From positions 1 through 64,000 of the forward strand of contig NZ_QOCL01000001.1 in the NCBI RefSeq assembly GCF_004006665.1: 64,000 nt of DNA, read 5' to 3'. Positions 1 to 9,364 of the stretch are shown here, piece by piece. Both the position numbers and the translations under genes were made by a program. The notes under the pieces were generated by a model. The model was not told the origin of the DNA. It saw only the letters and a program-made list of their open reading frames with translations, and did not search any database. The DNA is from Halobacteriovorax sp. HLS. GTDB taxonomy: Bacteria; Bdellovibrionota; Bacteriovoracia; Bacteriovoracales; Bacteriovoracaceae. How positions within the stretch are numbered: the first letter of the stretch is position 1; the number at the start of each line of letters is the position of its first letter.

Positions 1-47
1 TCTAGTTTTGGTAATAGTAAAAATTTAGTAAGCTCATTACTGGGCAT
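1..47 (-). CDS. N-terminal fragment of an unknown gene running off the left edge
   Basis: An ATG at 47-45 on the minus strand opens a frame with no stop for the 15 codons available (MPSNELTKFLLLPKL). It is preceded by AAAGGA seven bases upstream, a good ribosome binding site. Too little is present to assign a family. The good start signal makes a real gene more likely than chance, but the call rests on 47 bases. Confidence 0.4.
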   Translation of the reverse strand, partial: MPSNELTKFLLLPKL

Positions 48-252
48 GAATAATTCCTTTGTTACTAATTAGTTGTGGTAAACCAATTATAAACGATTGA
101 ATTTTCATGCCTGTTCTTTAGACTTGTGACGCAGAGAAAACACCATTAAGTGTGTTCATCCTTAAATTATTCTTAGTTTGGTAAGTACTTCTATTTTTTT
201 AACGGAGAATGGAGTCGCGATATTGTTGGGTATATAAAGTAGCGATTCTAAC

Positions 253-2805
253 CTAAGCGCTCTTCTTACTTCTATTTAAGTAAGTATTAACGTAATTAAG
301 GATATCTTCTTTGGCAGCTTCAGGCAGATCAATAAACATCAGCCCTATACCTTTTGGTCTTGATTCGGAAACATTCATAATCTGAGCAACACAATTAAAT
401 GGTCTATCTATTGCTCCAGCAGGAAAGAGCACTCTTCCCTTATTCTTTACTTTTAAGTCATCACTCTTTACATTTGAGAGTTCGATAAATATTCCACCGG
501 AGCTGATACTAGTACAGTATCCCTTAAACTCATTTCCACCCATCTCAAAAGTTATTAACTCATAATAAGGAACTCGGACAGAGTTTCTCTTAATAAAGAA
601 TCTACGATTCTCATCTTCACCGTGAGTGAAAACTCTTGTGGATAGTTCAAAAATATCTGCACAATTCTTAAACCCGTCCCCGGCCTTCTTTACTCTCGTT
701 GTAGGAGTAATCTCCCCTTTTTCTTTCATATCGTAAACAACTGAGAAAGGATGTGGACCTGACTTCATTCCATCTTCAAACTGAACAGTCCAGATCGCAT
801 CATTTTCAACTTCGTAAGAGTCTCCAATCAATCTATTAAGCTCATCTTGACTAGAGCTAGAGTCATCTTCAGAGCTACTCTTTACAGACTCGAGTTCAAT
901 TTTACTTTCTGACTCTTTTATCTGTTCTAAGTTCTTAGCAAGCTCAAGAGCACGCTTCTTTTCCTTTTCCGCTTGTGACTTATAATCAAGCATCTGGTTA
1001 ACAAGCTCATCAACCTCTTTTTGCGATTGAACAAGTCCAACTTGTTTTTCATCAGCAAGAGAGCTTAATTTTGAGCTTTGGGCCTGAATCTTCTGTATGG
1101 CCTTATTATTCTTTTCAAATAATTTCTTATACTCATCTTTATATGCACTAGAGCGCTTTTCAAGCTCCTCTATTTGAGCGATTAATTTTTGATTTATATT
1201 CTTATATTCTTTAATCTCACCTTGCTGAGCTTCAACTCTCTTAGCAAGATCCATTCTCTGTTCAGAAAGTTTCTTAATTTGAGCGCCTAACAGCTCCTTT
1301 TCTTTCACATAATTTCTATTAAGAGTTCTTAATTTCTCAACTTCTAGATTATCAATCTCAGTAATTGTGTTCGTAGAACCAGATTGCTGATCATTAATAA
1401 GGTTCTTTATCTTGTCATCTTTAAAAGCAAGCATTTGCTCATAATTTTCTACAGACTTTTCAAATCGATCTTTGAGTTCAATAAATTTCGCATCATTTTT
1501 CACAGCATCAGTAGTCGGTCTTGAAACTGTGTTAATTAAAGCATCGGACTTCTCATAAGACTTTTCTAACTCAGATTCTAGAGAACTAATTCGTGCTTTA
1601 AGTTCACGCTTGTCATTTCCAAGTTCACTAATCTTTACTTGATACCTGCGCTCTAAATCAGTAACTTTTTCTCTATAAAGTTCTTTATCTTCACCGCAAG
1701 AGGATGAGAAAGTAGCAATTTTATCCTTATAGAAGTCCTCTTTTTCAAGGAGCTCGCTCTTAAGTGTATTAATCTTCTTATTTAAAGAGATATCTTTTGC
1801 AGCAAGCTCTTTATCAAAATCTGCTACTTTCTTTTTAAGGTAGCTGTCTTTTTCATCTAATTCAGCATTTAAAAATTCTATTTTCTTATTTAGTTTTTCA
1901 ATCTCAAGTTCAGAAGAACCATTTCCAACTGGGCCTTGAATAAAGTAACTAAATGCTTGTTCAAGAACTTTGTCCTTAATTGTATCTTTTTCTTTATGAG
2001 AGTTTTGATTATTGAATACATCTTTTAGGTCTTGATATTTTTCTTTTTCTACTCTGAGTGCAAACTTTAAGGATTCAATTTTATAAAGTAAAGACTGAAC
2101 TTGCATCTTTGATTTAGATGATTCTTCTATATTCTCTTTAAAGTCTTGCCTGTATTGTTCTAACTCTCTATTTGATTTATCAACAGTATCGTTAAGCTCT
2201 ACTTCTTTTTGCAAGAGTTCATTTTCAAGAGCATTAACTCTATGTTCACTTTTTTGAATATTTGATTTTAACTCATAAAGTAAGTTCTCTAAATCGCCAT
2301 TCAATTCTTTGTTCACTTGATTTTCGGAATCTAGTTTAGAAATCACTTCATTAAGCTCAACGATAGTACTTTCTAGTTGCATTCTTTCTTTATTATTTTT
2401 AACCGAATCATCAGAGTTCTCTAATTGTTCTTTTCGAGACTGAATCTTATTTAAATGATTTAGCAAGTAAAGATAATCACCATTACTAACATCGTAACTA
2501 AAGTCTTCAGGTAGTTTATGTGGTGGAATAAATGTAGGTTCATCAAAATTTTCAGAAGCAGAAAATTTGTATCCCGTGTGAACAAGAACATCAATTGCTC
2601 TTACTTGGATCCATTGCTTCTTTCTTAACTCGAAGACGTACGAGTTCGCCTGTAGAGTCTTTGACTCTAAAAGAGAAACAATCTCAAAGATATCCAACAT
2701 CTTTAAGACTTTATTGTCTGTCTGAATTAAGTAAAATTTTGCGATATACTCCTCCAAATAGTATGATCTCAATGTATTTATCGGTATTTGGCACGAGAAA
2801 CTCAA
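253..2805 (-). CDS. GYF_2 / long coiled-coil / GYF_2 / PilZ domain protein
   Basis: About 850 residues in the longest frame. In order: a GYF_2-like domain (about 21-75, starting KFYLIQ and ending near RKKQWIQV), a very long charged coiled coil (about 110-640), a second GYF_2 domain (about 669-728, with the GP motif in MKSGPHPF), and a C-terminal PilZ domain (about 734-845). PilZ domains bind cyclic di-GMP through RxxxR plus [D/N]xSxxG. Here RNSVR is present, but the second motif reads SISSGG, so the D/N position is Ser and binding is uncertain. No signal peptide or membrane segment is visible. The start is unclear: the longest frame opens on TTG with no ribosome site, whereas GGAGGAG lies inside it at 2755-2749, just before the natural domain start. 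A cytoplasmic c-di-GMP-responsive scaffold is an inference from the architecture. Confidence 0.85.
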   Translation of the reverse strand: MSFSCQIPINTLRSYYLEEYIAKFYLIQTDNKVLKMLDIFEIVSLLESKTLQANSYVFELRKKQWIQVRAIDVLVHTGYKFSASENFDEPTFIPPHKLPEDFSYDVSNGDYLYLLNHLNKIQSRKEQLENSDDSVKNNKERMQLESTIVELNEVISKLDSENQVNKELNGDLENLLYELKSNIQKSEHRVNALENELLQKEVELNDTVDKSNRELEQYRQDFKENIEESSKSKMQVQSLLYKIESLKFALRVEKEKYQDLKDVFNNQNSHKEKDTIKDKVLEQAFSYFIQGPVGNGSSELEIEKLNKKIEFLNAELDEKDSYLKKKVADFDKELAAKDISLNKKINTLKSELLEKEDFYKDKIATFSSSCGEDKELYREKVTDLERRYQVKISELGNDKRELKARISSLESELEKSYEKSDALINTVSRPTTDAVKNDAKFIELKDRFEKSVENYEQMLAFKDDKIKNLINDQQSGSTNTITEIDNLEVEKLRTLNRNYVKEKELLGAQIKKLSEQRMDLAKRVEAQQGEIKEYKNINQKLIAQIEELEKRSSAYKDEYKKLFEKNNKAIQKIQAQSSKLSSLADEKQVGLVQSQKEVDELVNQMLDYKSQAEKEKKRALELAKNLEQIKESESKIELESVKSSSEDDSSSSQDELNRLIGDSYEVENDAIWTVQFEDGMKSGPHPFSVVYDMKEKGEITPTTRVKKAGDGFKNCADIFELSTRVFTHGEDENRRFFIKRNSVRVPYYELITFEMGGNEFKGYCTSISSGGIFIELSNVKSDDLKVKNKGRVLFPAGAIDRPFNCVAQIMNVSESRPKGIGLMFIDLPEAAKEDILNYVNTYLNRSKKSA

Positions 2806-2874
2806 TAGATCGCGTGAAAGTTAATTGCTCAGATAAGTCTCCCAAGCGACCGAAATCATAGGAATCTTTAATTT

Positions 2875-3867
2875 ATGAACAAAAATAACTCATTTTTTTT
2901 ACAAATTAATAAGCTTAAAGATAAAGAATTTAACGAATTCTGTGACCAATACTTCAATTTTTTACCATCCAAAATCGAGGCCCAGCTTCGCCCCTCAATT
3001 GATCAAAGCTCGACTTATGCTGGAGAGAAATTAGAAGATTCTGCACTGAGCACAAGTTGGTATGACTATTATAAAATGATTCTCTTACTTGAAGATAATA
3101 GAAAAACAATGGTTGATCTTGGAAGTGCATATTCAAAAGGGTCTATTCTCTGTCATGCTCTTGGATTACAATCAATTAGTTCAATTGAAGTTATAGAACA
3201 AAGAGTTGCTTACTCTAAAGGAATTTTAAAAGAATTATCACTAGAGAATAGTTTAATACATCACGAGAATGCACTAACTATGGACCTCTCTCAGTATGAT
3301 ATTTACTTTATCTATCAGCCCGTATCTAATTTCTTAACGTCTCTCTTGGATAAGATTTGCCTTAATACTAAAAAAGTTATCTGGGCAATCGAGTCTCACG
3401 GAGATCTTATTTCCAGACTTGAGCTAGACACACGACTTGAAAATGAATCTAAATTAATGGATTTAAATTCACCAAGACATCTTCCCTATTTATTTCAATT
3501 TCATATCTGTCATAGTAATAGTAATCAATTAGTCGATATGGAAAGAAGATTATTTGAAGCAAAGTATATTACAATTGAAACTGATCTTTATCGATTTGGA
3601 AAAATTAGATGGTGTGTAAAGGTAAAAAACATAGACATAGATTATTTAAATAATGTTCAAAATATCATAATTAATGAGAAGAGATTTTCAGGTCTTGACT
3701 TACAAAACAAGATAATTGAAATAAATCCAACATTAAGTGAACAACAAATATATTATCTAGATCAGGAATATCTTACTTTTGAAGGCAAAGAGCAAAAAAT
3801 ACTTAAACATATTCTTTACCCTAAGAATTATGTAGAGCTACTTAGCTCAGGCCTTGTAAAGACCTAA
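2875..3867 (+). CDS. Class I SAM-dependent methyltransferase-like protein
   Basis: 330 residues. The centre looks like a Rossmann-fold methyltransferase: motif I at residues 80-89 (VDLGSAYSKG), an acidic residue ending strand 2 (E105 in SSIEV), and a motif IV-like YDIYFIYQP near 141-149. The N-terminal 60 residues and the last 120 match nothing I recognise, and the substrate cannot be told. The gene is divergent from the GYF/PilZ gene, leaving at most 129 bases for both promoters. Its last four bases overlap the end of the convergent coiled-coil gene. AGGA lies 11 bases before the ATG, which is rather far for a ribosome site. It may be a methyltransferase with a non-standard role, or a catalytically inactive relative. 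Confidence 0.7.
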   Translation: MNKNNSFFLQINKLKDKEFNEFCDQYFNFLPSKIEAQLRPSIDQSSTYAGEKLEDSALSTSWYDYYKMILLLEDNRKTMVDLGSAYSKGSILCHALGLQSISSIEVIEQRVAYSKGILKELSLENSLIHHENALTMDLSQYDIYFIYQPVSNFLTSLLDKICLNTKKVIWAIESHGDLISRLELDTRLENESKLMDLNSPRHLPYLFQFHICHSNSNQLVDMERRLFEAKYITIETDLYRFGKIRWCVKVKNIDIDYLNNVQNIIINEKRFSGLDLQNKIIEINPTLSEQQIYYLDQEYLTFEGKEQKILKHILYPKNYVELLSSGLVKT

Positions 3868-6575
3868 GCCGCCTTTTTCTTTCTATAGTTTTGAAGAAGA
3901 GTAACATTCTCTTTTAAAGTACTTACTTCATCTTTTAAATTTTCAATAACTCTATTCTTTTCGTTAATTTCTGAAAACTTTCTAGAGTTCTTTACTGATA
4001 ATTCATCAATTAAAGACAAATACTTATCTTTAGTCTGACTCAGTTCCTTTAAAATCATGATCTGTTGCTCATGGTCCTCTTTCAAGTTTCGAGATTGACC
4101 AGTAAGTCCACCATAGGCCTTCTTCGCCTCATCGAGTTGCTCTCTTTTAAGCGCAATCTCATCCCTTATTTTCTTTACATCAATAGTTGAAGTAATGATC
4201 TCTGTATTCGAGTTTTTGAAATGATTTGTGAGACTATCAATTTCATTAGTAAGATCTCTTTCAACTTGTATGAGTTTCTTATGGTCACTTCTTTTCTTTT
4301 CAACAAGAGTTTTCCTAGTCTCAATTTGCTCAACAAGCTTATTCTTTTGAGATTCCAATTCAGCAATAATCTTTGATTCATTTCTAAATTTAGCATCACT
4401 AATAGTAAACTCTTTATTTAGAAGTGTATTCTTTTCAGTGAGCCTTACAAGATCATTTTGTAATTCACTCTTTTGTCTCTCTACTTTAAGTGTATCAGTT
4501 TCGATATTTCTACGTGCAACATAGAGCCGCTCATTTTCTTGCGTAAGCTCTTCTTTTTTATTCTTAGTTGCAATTAGTTCTTCTTCTAGCTGAGTTTTAA
4601 ACGCTTGAATTTCTTCAATTCTTTGATTAACTTCTCTTACATCTCTTTCACAGTTAGTAACGATCTCCTTCTCACTATAAAGAGAAGAATCTAAACTAGA
4701 AACTTGCCCAGTTGCCTTAACAACTTGTTCCTCAAGAGCTAATTTCTCATCTAATAAGGAAATCTTTCTATTCTTCAGTTCTGTAATATTTTGTGTTCTC
4801 AGAGTAATTTTATTTGTTAAATTAACAAGATGGTCTTCTGAGGTAGTAATATAAGTACTAAGCTCTCTCTTTTTAGATATAAGTCCTTTGAGTTCGTAAA
4901 CTTTCTTTGCTAGCTCTGACTCTGTCTTCGCTAATAGTGTTCCAAGGTCTTCTTTCTTTGTTTTTAGTTGAGCGACACTATTACTCTGTCTCAAGAAGTC
5001 AGCATCAGCTTTTGATAATTCATCTACCCTTTGCTCATAAGTCGCTGAGTGACGATGAATATCAACTCTTAGTGCTGAGATTTTCTCTAAACTGATCTCT
5101 CTTTGTTCAGTAGCATTAGATATTCTATTTTCAAGAGATAAGTTCTCTTTTTTCAAGTCTTCTAATTGCTCCCTAAATGCCTTGATCTCAGCTTGGTAGT
5201 TCTTCGTATCAAAATTAAGTCCACTAAGTCGTCTCTCAAGAGCTGTGCTATGCACTTTTAGCTCTTCAATCTCACCTAGGATGACTTCACTATCTCTTTC
5301 ATACTCGTAGTTACTTGTCTCTAAAGAAGCTATTTTTGACTTTTTAATCTCAAAAACTTTCTGTAACTTTTCGATTTCTCTTTTTCTATTTATAGATAAT
5401 TCTTTTAGAGAACTATTTTTGCTGGCCTCTAAATTACATTTTTCCTGTAATCTAGAAATTTTTGAATCATAATTAGAAATAAGTTCTGTCTTAGATTCTA
5501 ATTCAGCCTCGAGTTCTAATCTTGTCTGATCAAGACCAATATAGAGAGATTCATATTCTTGGTACTCAGAAGCAAGTTTCTTACGACTCTCACTTAAGCT
5601 AATACTCTTATTTTCTAAAAGCGAGATATTTTCTCTTATTGATAAACTCTTCTCTTTGAGTTTGACCAGATTTTCTTTTTCACATTCAAGCTCTAGCTCA
5701 AGTGTTATGACTTCTTGGGAGAGACTTTCTTTCTTCTTAGCAAGCTGTAAAATCTCTTCATTTAATAATTCATTTTCATTATTCTGATTTGATATTTGTT
5801 TATTCTTAAATTCTATATCATTTCTAACTGAAGAAATGGTCTCTTTATTTACAATAATTTTCTTTTTTAAATCCTCAATAAGACCTTGATTGGCACTCAT
5901 TAATGAGATCAGATCATTTCTATCTCTATGAGCACTAGCAAGACTTTGTGCCACTTCACTAGCATTTTTAGAAATATTCTTTAGTGTTTCATCTAAATGA
6001 TCTCTAGTACCTTCAAGACGAACAAGTTCATTGGTAATACTATCATTCTCAATAGTGAGATCGATACTCTCGCTCTTGCTCTTCTCAATCTGTGAAGTAA
6101 GCTCACTTATTTCTCTTTTGATAGAAGTTAGCTTTTCTCTAACCTCAACATTCTTATCTTTTTCAATGTCGATTGTATTTTTTAGCTCTATACCTTTTTC
6201 TTGCAACTCAGTAATTGATTTTTTTGACTCAATAAAGATATCCAAGTCACTCTTTCTAGATTTCTTTAGATTCTTAATCTCTGAACTATCTTCTGATATT
6301 GATCTTCTAACTATATTGCGATCATTTTCTTGATTTTTCTCAAACTCTTTTTCTATAGAGCTCTGCTCTTTAACTTCAACTTCTTCAACAACAAGATTTT
6401 CAAATTTTTCTTTATTAAATTTAGGTGGAACGAGAGAAATAGGACAAGTATTTTGAACTTCTTTAACTCCTTCTATAACTGGAGGATAAATATCTCTTTG
6501 GATATCGGCTAGACTTTCATCTGAAGCTGATAGTTCTTTGAGCTTATTTTTTAAATTAAATTTACTATTACTCAT
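3864..6575 (-). CDS. Large coiled-coil protein of unknown function
   Basis: 903 residues, almost entirely Lys/Glu/Ser/Leu-rich heptad-type coiled coil from about residue 75 to the end, with no tryptophan. The N-terminal 70 residues are less regular and hold a proline-bearing stretch (DIYPPVIEG and SLVPPKF). There is no signal peptide, membrane segment or catalytic motif. The start is set at 6575 because AGAGGA lies five bases before that ATG; the ATG 15 bases further up has no ribosome site. The family cannot be told from sequence, since SMC, crescentin/FilP and tail-fibre-like proteins all give such composition. An SMC role is excluded because no Walker motifs are present. A cytoskeletal or scaffold role is an inference from the coiled coil and from the neighbouring GYF/PilZ coiled-coil gene. 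Confidence 0.8.
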   Translation of the reverse strand: MSNSKFNLKNKLKELSASDESLADIQRDIYPPVIEGVKEVQNTCPISLVPPKFNKEKFENLVVEEVEVKEQSSIEKEFEKNQENDRNIVRRSISEDSSEIKNLKKSRKSDLDIFIESKKSITELQEKGIELKNTIDIEKDKNVEVREKLTSIKREISELTSQIEKSKSESIDLTIENDSITNELVRLEGTRDHLDETLKNISKNASEVAQSLASAHRDRNDLISLMSANQGLIEDLKKKIIVNKETISSVRNDIEFKNKQISNQNNENELLNEEILQLAKKKESLSQEVITLELELECEKENLVKLKEKSLSIRENISLLENKSISLSESRKKLASEYQEYESLYIGLDQTRLELEAELESKTELISNYDSKISRLQEKCNLEASKNSSLKELSINRKREIEKLQKVFEIKKSKIASLETSNYEYERDSEVILGEIEELKVHSTALERRLSGLNFDTKNYQAEIKAFREQLEDLKKENLSLENRISNATEQREISLEKISALRVDIHRHSATYEQRVDELSKADADFLRQSNSVAQLKTKKEDLGTLLAKTESELAKKVYELKGLISKKRELSTYITTSEDHLVNLTNKITLRTQNITELKNRKISLLDEKLALEEQVVKATGQVSSLDSSLYSEKEIVTNCERDVREVNQRIEEIQAFKTQLEEELIATKNKKEELTQENERLYVARRNIETDTLKVERQKSELQNDLVRLTEKNTLLNKEFTISDAKFRNESKIIAELESQKNKLVEQIETRKTLVEKKRSDHKKLIQVERDLTNEIDSLTNHFKNSNTEIITSTIDVKKIRDEIALKREQLDEAKKAYGGLTGQSRNLKEDHEQQIMILKELSQTKDKYLSLIDELSVKNSRKFSEINEKNRVIENLKDEVSTLKENVTLLQNYRKKKAA

Positions 6576-6681
6576 ATTGTCCTCTGACATAAACTAATTC
6601 AGTTAGCTTATCGAGAAAAATGAGAGAAATTTTGAATAATGAAAGGGATTATTACTTGAGAGGATAATTTTTCCGACTAGA

Positions 6682-6702
6682 GGCCGAGATAATCTCTCGG
6701 CC
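6682..6702 (-). terminator. Hairpin after lpdA, without a clear U tract
   Basis: A perfect 8-bp stem (GGCCGAGA/TCTCGGCC) with a 5-base loop starts 9 bases beyond the lpdA stop. On the minus strand it is followed by TCTAGTC, not a T run. It may act as a weak terminator or as an RNA-stabilising 3' end for the sucA-sucB-lpdA transcript. Confidence 0.5.
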
Positions 6703-6710
6703 ATTCAAGT

Positions 6711-8114
6711 CTATATGTGAAGAGCTCTGTCTTCAGTTGCCGCGAGGCAAGCTTCTTTAAAGCTTTCTGTATAAGTCGGATGAGCATGACAAATACGAGC
6801 TATATCTTCTGCAGATGCACGATACTCCATTGCCACAACGGCTTCTCCGATGAGATCAGCACAACGAGGCCCTATCATATGAACACCAAGAATCTCATCC
6901 GTCTCCTTATGCGCAAGTACTTTAATAAGTCCATCAGACTCATTCCCTGCTCTAGCACGACCAGAAGCCTTAAAAGGAAACGAACCTTTTTTATATGGTA
7001 CTTTATTCGCTTTTAATTGCTCTTCAGTTTGTCCAACACTTGATACTTCTGGCCAAGTATAGACAACCCCTGGAATAAGATCGTAGTTTAGATGAGGTTT
7101 TTGGCCTGCCAATAGTTCAGCAACATAAACACCTTCCTCTTCCGCCTTATGTGCTAGCATTACACCTTTAGTAACATCTCCAATTGCGAAAATATTATCA
7201 ACATTTGTTCTTAAATGTTCATCTGTAATCACTTGTCCACGATCGCTTATGGCCACTCCTGCATTTTCCAGACCTAGACCGTCTGTAAATGGTCTTCTTC
7301 CTACTGCAACAAGGCAGTAATCAGCATCAAGTTCAACTACACTTTGATCTTTATTCTTAGTCGCAGTGATTTTAACATTCTTTCCTTTGGCCTCAACAGC
7401 TGTTACACCATGACCAGTTAGAAACTCCATGCCCTGCTTCTTTAAAACTCTTTGTAAATTCTTACCTAAATCACCATCCATCATACCAATGATAGTATCC
7501 GCATACTCAACCACTGAAACTTTAGATCCTAAACGCAGAAAAACTTGTCCCATTTCTAGACCAATAACTCCTCCACCAATTACCACTAAGTGCTTAGGAA
7601 CTTCTTCTAACTTTAAAGCTTCTGTTGAAGTAATCACTCTTTTCTTGTCGATATTAATAAAAGGAAGACTAGAGGGCTTTGAACCTGTGGCAAGAACTAT
7701 ATTTTTAGTCTTTATCTCTTCTTGCCCTGACTCACCCTTGATAATAACTGTATTCTTATCTTTTAGAGAGCCATGACCTTTAAAAACTTCAATCTTATTT
7801 TTCTTCATAAGAAAATCAATTCCACCGCAAGTGTCAGCAACAACTTTAGCAACTCTTGCACCCATTTTCTTAATATCAAGCTTTATTTTTCCAGTATCAA
7901 TACCGTGATCAACAAAGTGATGAGAGGCATCGTAGAATCTCTCACTAGACTCTAGCCATGCTTTTGAAGGAATACATCCAACATTAAGGCAAGTTCCACC
8001 TAAAGTGTTATATTTCTCAATAATGGCCGTCTTAAAACCTAATTGTGCCATTCTTATTGCACAAACATATCCGCCAGGTCCTGAGCCAATTATAGTAACA
8101 TCAAATTCTTTCAT
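6711..8114 (-). CDS. lpdA: Dihydrolipoyl dehydrogenase (E3)
   Basis: 467 residues, full length. This FAD flavoenzyme reoxidises the dihydrolipoyl group of 2-oxo acid dehydrogenase complexes and passes electrons to NAD+. Visible motifs: N-terminal FAD-binding GSGPGG (residues 10-15), the redox-active disulfide in GGTCLNVGC (C42 and C47), the NAD-binding VIGGGVIGLEMG near 178-190, and the C-terminal His-Glu pair in HAHPTYTE. It is the third gene of sucA-sucB-lpdA, starting 19 bases after sucB, with AGGAG five bases before its ATG. Its position in the operon assigns it to 2-oxoglutarate dehydrogenase, though E3 is often shared with pyruvate dehydrogenase. Confidence 0.97.
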   Translation of the reverse strand: MKEFDVTIIGSGPGGYVCAIRMAQLGFKTAIIEKYNTLGGTCLNVGCIPSKAWLESSERFYDASHHFVDHGIDTGKIKLDIKKMGARVAKVVADTCGGIDFLMKKNKIEVFKGHGSLKDKNTVIIKGESGQEEIKTKNIVLATGSKPSSLPFINIDKKRVITSTEALKLEEVPKHLVVIGGGVIGLEMGQVFLRLGSKVSVVEYADTIIGMMDGDLGKNLQRVLKKQGMEFLTGHGVTAVEAKGKNVKITATKNKDQSVVELDADYCLVAVGRRPFTDGLGLENAGVAISDRGQVITDEHLRTNVDNIFAIGDVTKGVMLAHKAEEEGVYVAELLAGQKPHLNYDLIPGVVYTWPEVSSVGQTEEQLKANKVPYKKGSFPFKASGRARAGNESDGLIKVLAHKETDEILGVHMIGPRCADLIGEAVVAMEYRASAEDIARICHAHPTYTESFKEACLAATEDRALHI

Positions 8115-8133
8115 TCTAACTCCTAAAACTCTA

Positions 8134-9354
8134 TTAGATATCTAGTAACATTCTTGAAGGATCTTCAATGAGCTCTTTTACAGTTTTTAAGAACGTCACT
8201 GATTCTTTTCCATCTACAATTCTATGATCATAAGACAGCGCCAAGTACATCACAGGATGAATAACAACTTCACCATTGATTGCGACAGGTCTTTCAACAA
8301 TATTGTGCATTCCTAAGATAGCTGATTGTGGAATATTTATAATTGGAGTTGATAACATTGATCCAAATACCCCACCATTAGTAATAGTGAAAGTACCACC
8401 AGACATTTCATCAACAGTCAGTTTTCCATCTCTCCCCTTAAGAGCAAGACGTCTAATTTCTTTTTCTATTTGCGCTAAAGACATACTCTCTGCATTCTCT
8501 ACAACTGGAACAACAAGCCCTTTTGGAGTAGAAACGGCAATTCCAACATCTGCATAATCATGATAAACAATAGAGTCACCATCAATCTGAGCATTTACCC
8601 CAGGAACTTCCTTAAGGGCCATTGTTACGGCCTTAGTAAAGAAAGACATAAATCCTAATCCGATGTCATGCTTTTCTTTAAAGGCTTCTTTATACTTATT
8701 TCTTAACTCCATTACATAGAACATATCAACTTCATTGAAAGTCGTAAGCATTGCTGTAGAGTTCTTTGCTTCCGTTAAACGTGCAGCAATCGTTTTTCTA
8801 AGACGAGTCATTTTTTCAACTCTCTTATTTCTACTTACACCACCTGAGAGTTCAACTTTACTCATTTCCTGTGCTGGGGCAGAAGCTGCTTTAGCAGGTG
8901 CAGAGCTTGCTCCAAGAGCATCAGTTTTCGTTATACGTCCATCCTTTCCACTGCCTGAAACAGAAGAAGCATCAACACCTTTTTCATCTAAAATTTTCTT
9001 CGCAGCAGGAGAAGGATAATTCTTATCTCCACCACTGGCGGCATTTGTCGCAGCAGGTACCGCCTCAGTAGCTGGTGCGGACTCTTGTGCTTTTGGAGTA
9101 TCTCCTGCCGGAGCAGCAGCACTTGTATCTAATGTCGCAATCACGGCACCAATTTCAAGGTCTGTCCCCTCTTCTACTGTTATTTTAAGAACCCCGCTTG
9201 ATTCGGCCGGAAGCTCAACTGTTGCTTTATCTGACTCTATCTCACAAAGGATATCACCCTCTTCAACGTAGTCACCATCTGCTTTTACCCAAGCAGCTAG
9301 AGTAACTTCTGTAATTGATTCTCCAATACTTGGAATTTTTATTTCAATACTCAT
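8134..9354 (-). CDS. sucB: 2-oxoglutarate dehydrogenase E2, dihydrolipoyllysine succinyltransferase
   Basis: 406 residues. The core subunit transfers succinyl from lipoyl to CoA. Domains: lipoyl domain 1-75 with the lipoylated lysine K43 in ESDKATVEL; an Ala/Pro-rich linker; a peripheral subunit-binding domain near 115-150 (SPAAKKIL...[10 protein letters not shown]); and the catalytic domain ending in SYDHRIVDG with H377 and D381. The start is ATG at 9354, preceded by AAGGG. A TTG seven codons upstream lies inside the end of sucA and is not needed. Only 10 bases separate it from sucA. The sequence and neighbours fit SucB rather than the pyruvate E2. Confidence 0.96.
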   Translation of the reverse strand: MSIEIKIPSIGESITEVTLAAWVKADGDYVEEGDILCEIESDKATVELPAESSGVLKITVEEGTDLEIGAVIATLDTSAAAPAGDTPKAQESAPATEAVPAATNAASGGDKNYPSPAAKKILDEKGVDASSVSGSGKDGRITKTDALGASSAPAKAASAPAQEMSKVELSGGVSRNKRVEKMTRLRKTIAARLTEAKNSTAMLTTFNEVDMFYVMELRNKYKEAFKEKHDIGLGFMSFFTKAVTMALKEVPGVNAQIDGDSIVYHDYADVGIAVSTPKGLVVPVVENAESMSLAQIEKEIRRLALKGRDGKLTVDEMSGGTFTITNGGVFGSMLSTPIINIPQSAILGMHNIVERPVAINGEVVIHPVMYLALSYDHRIVDGKESVTFLKTVKELIEDPSRMLLDI

Positions 9355-9364
9355 AATTAAACCC

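Noticed and set aside
2595-2861. 88-codon plus-strand frame inside the GYF/PilZ gene
   Set aside because: Lies opposite a well-supported domain-coding frame; no start signal and no recognisable protein.
3864-6575. SMC-type ATPase
   Set aside because: No Walker A, Walker B or signature motif at either end.
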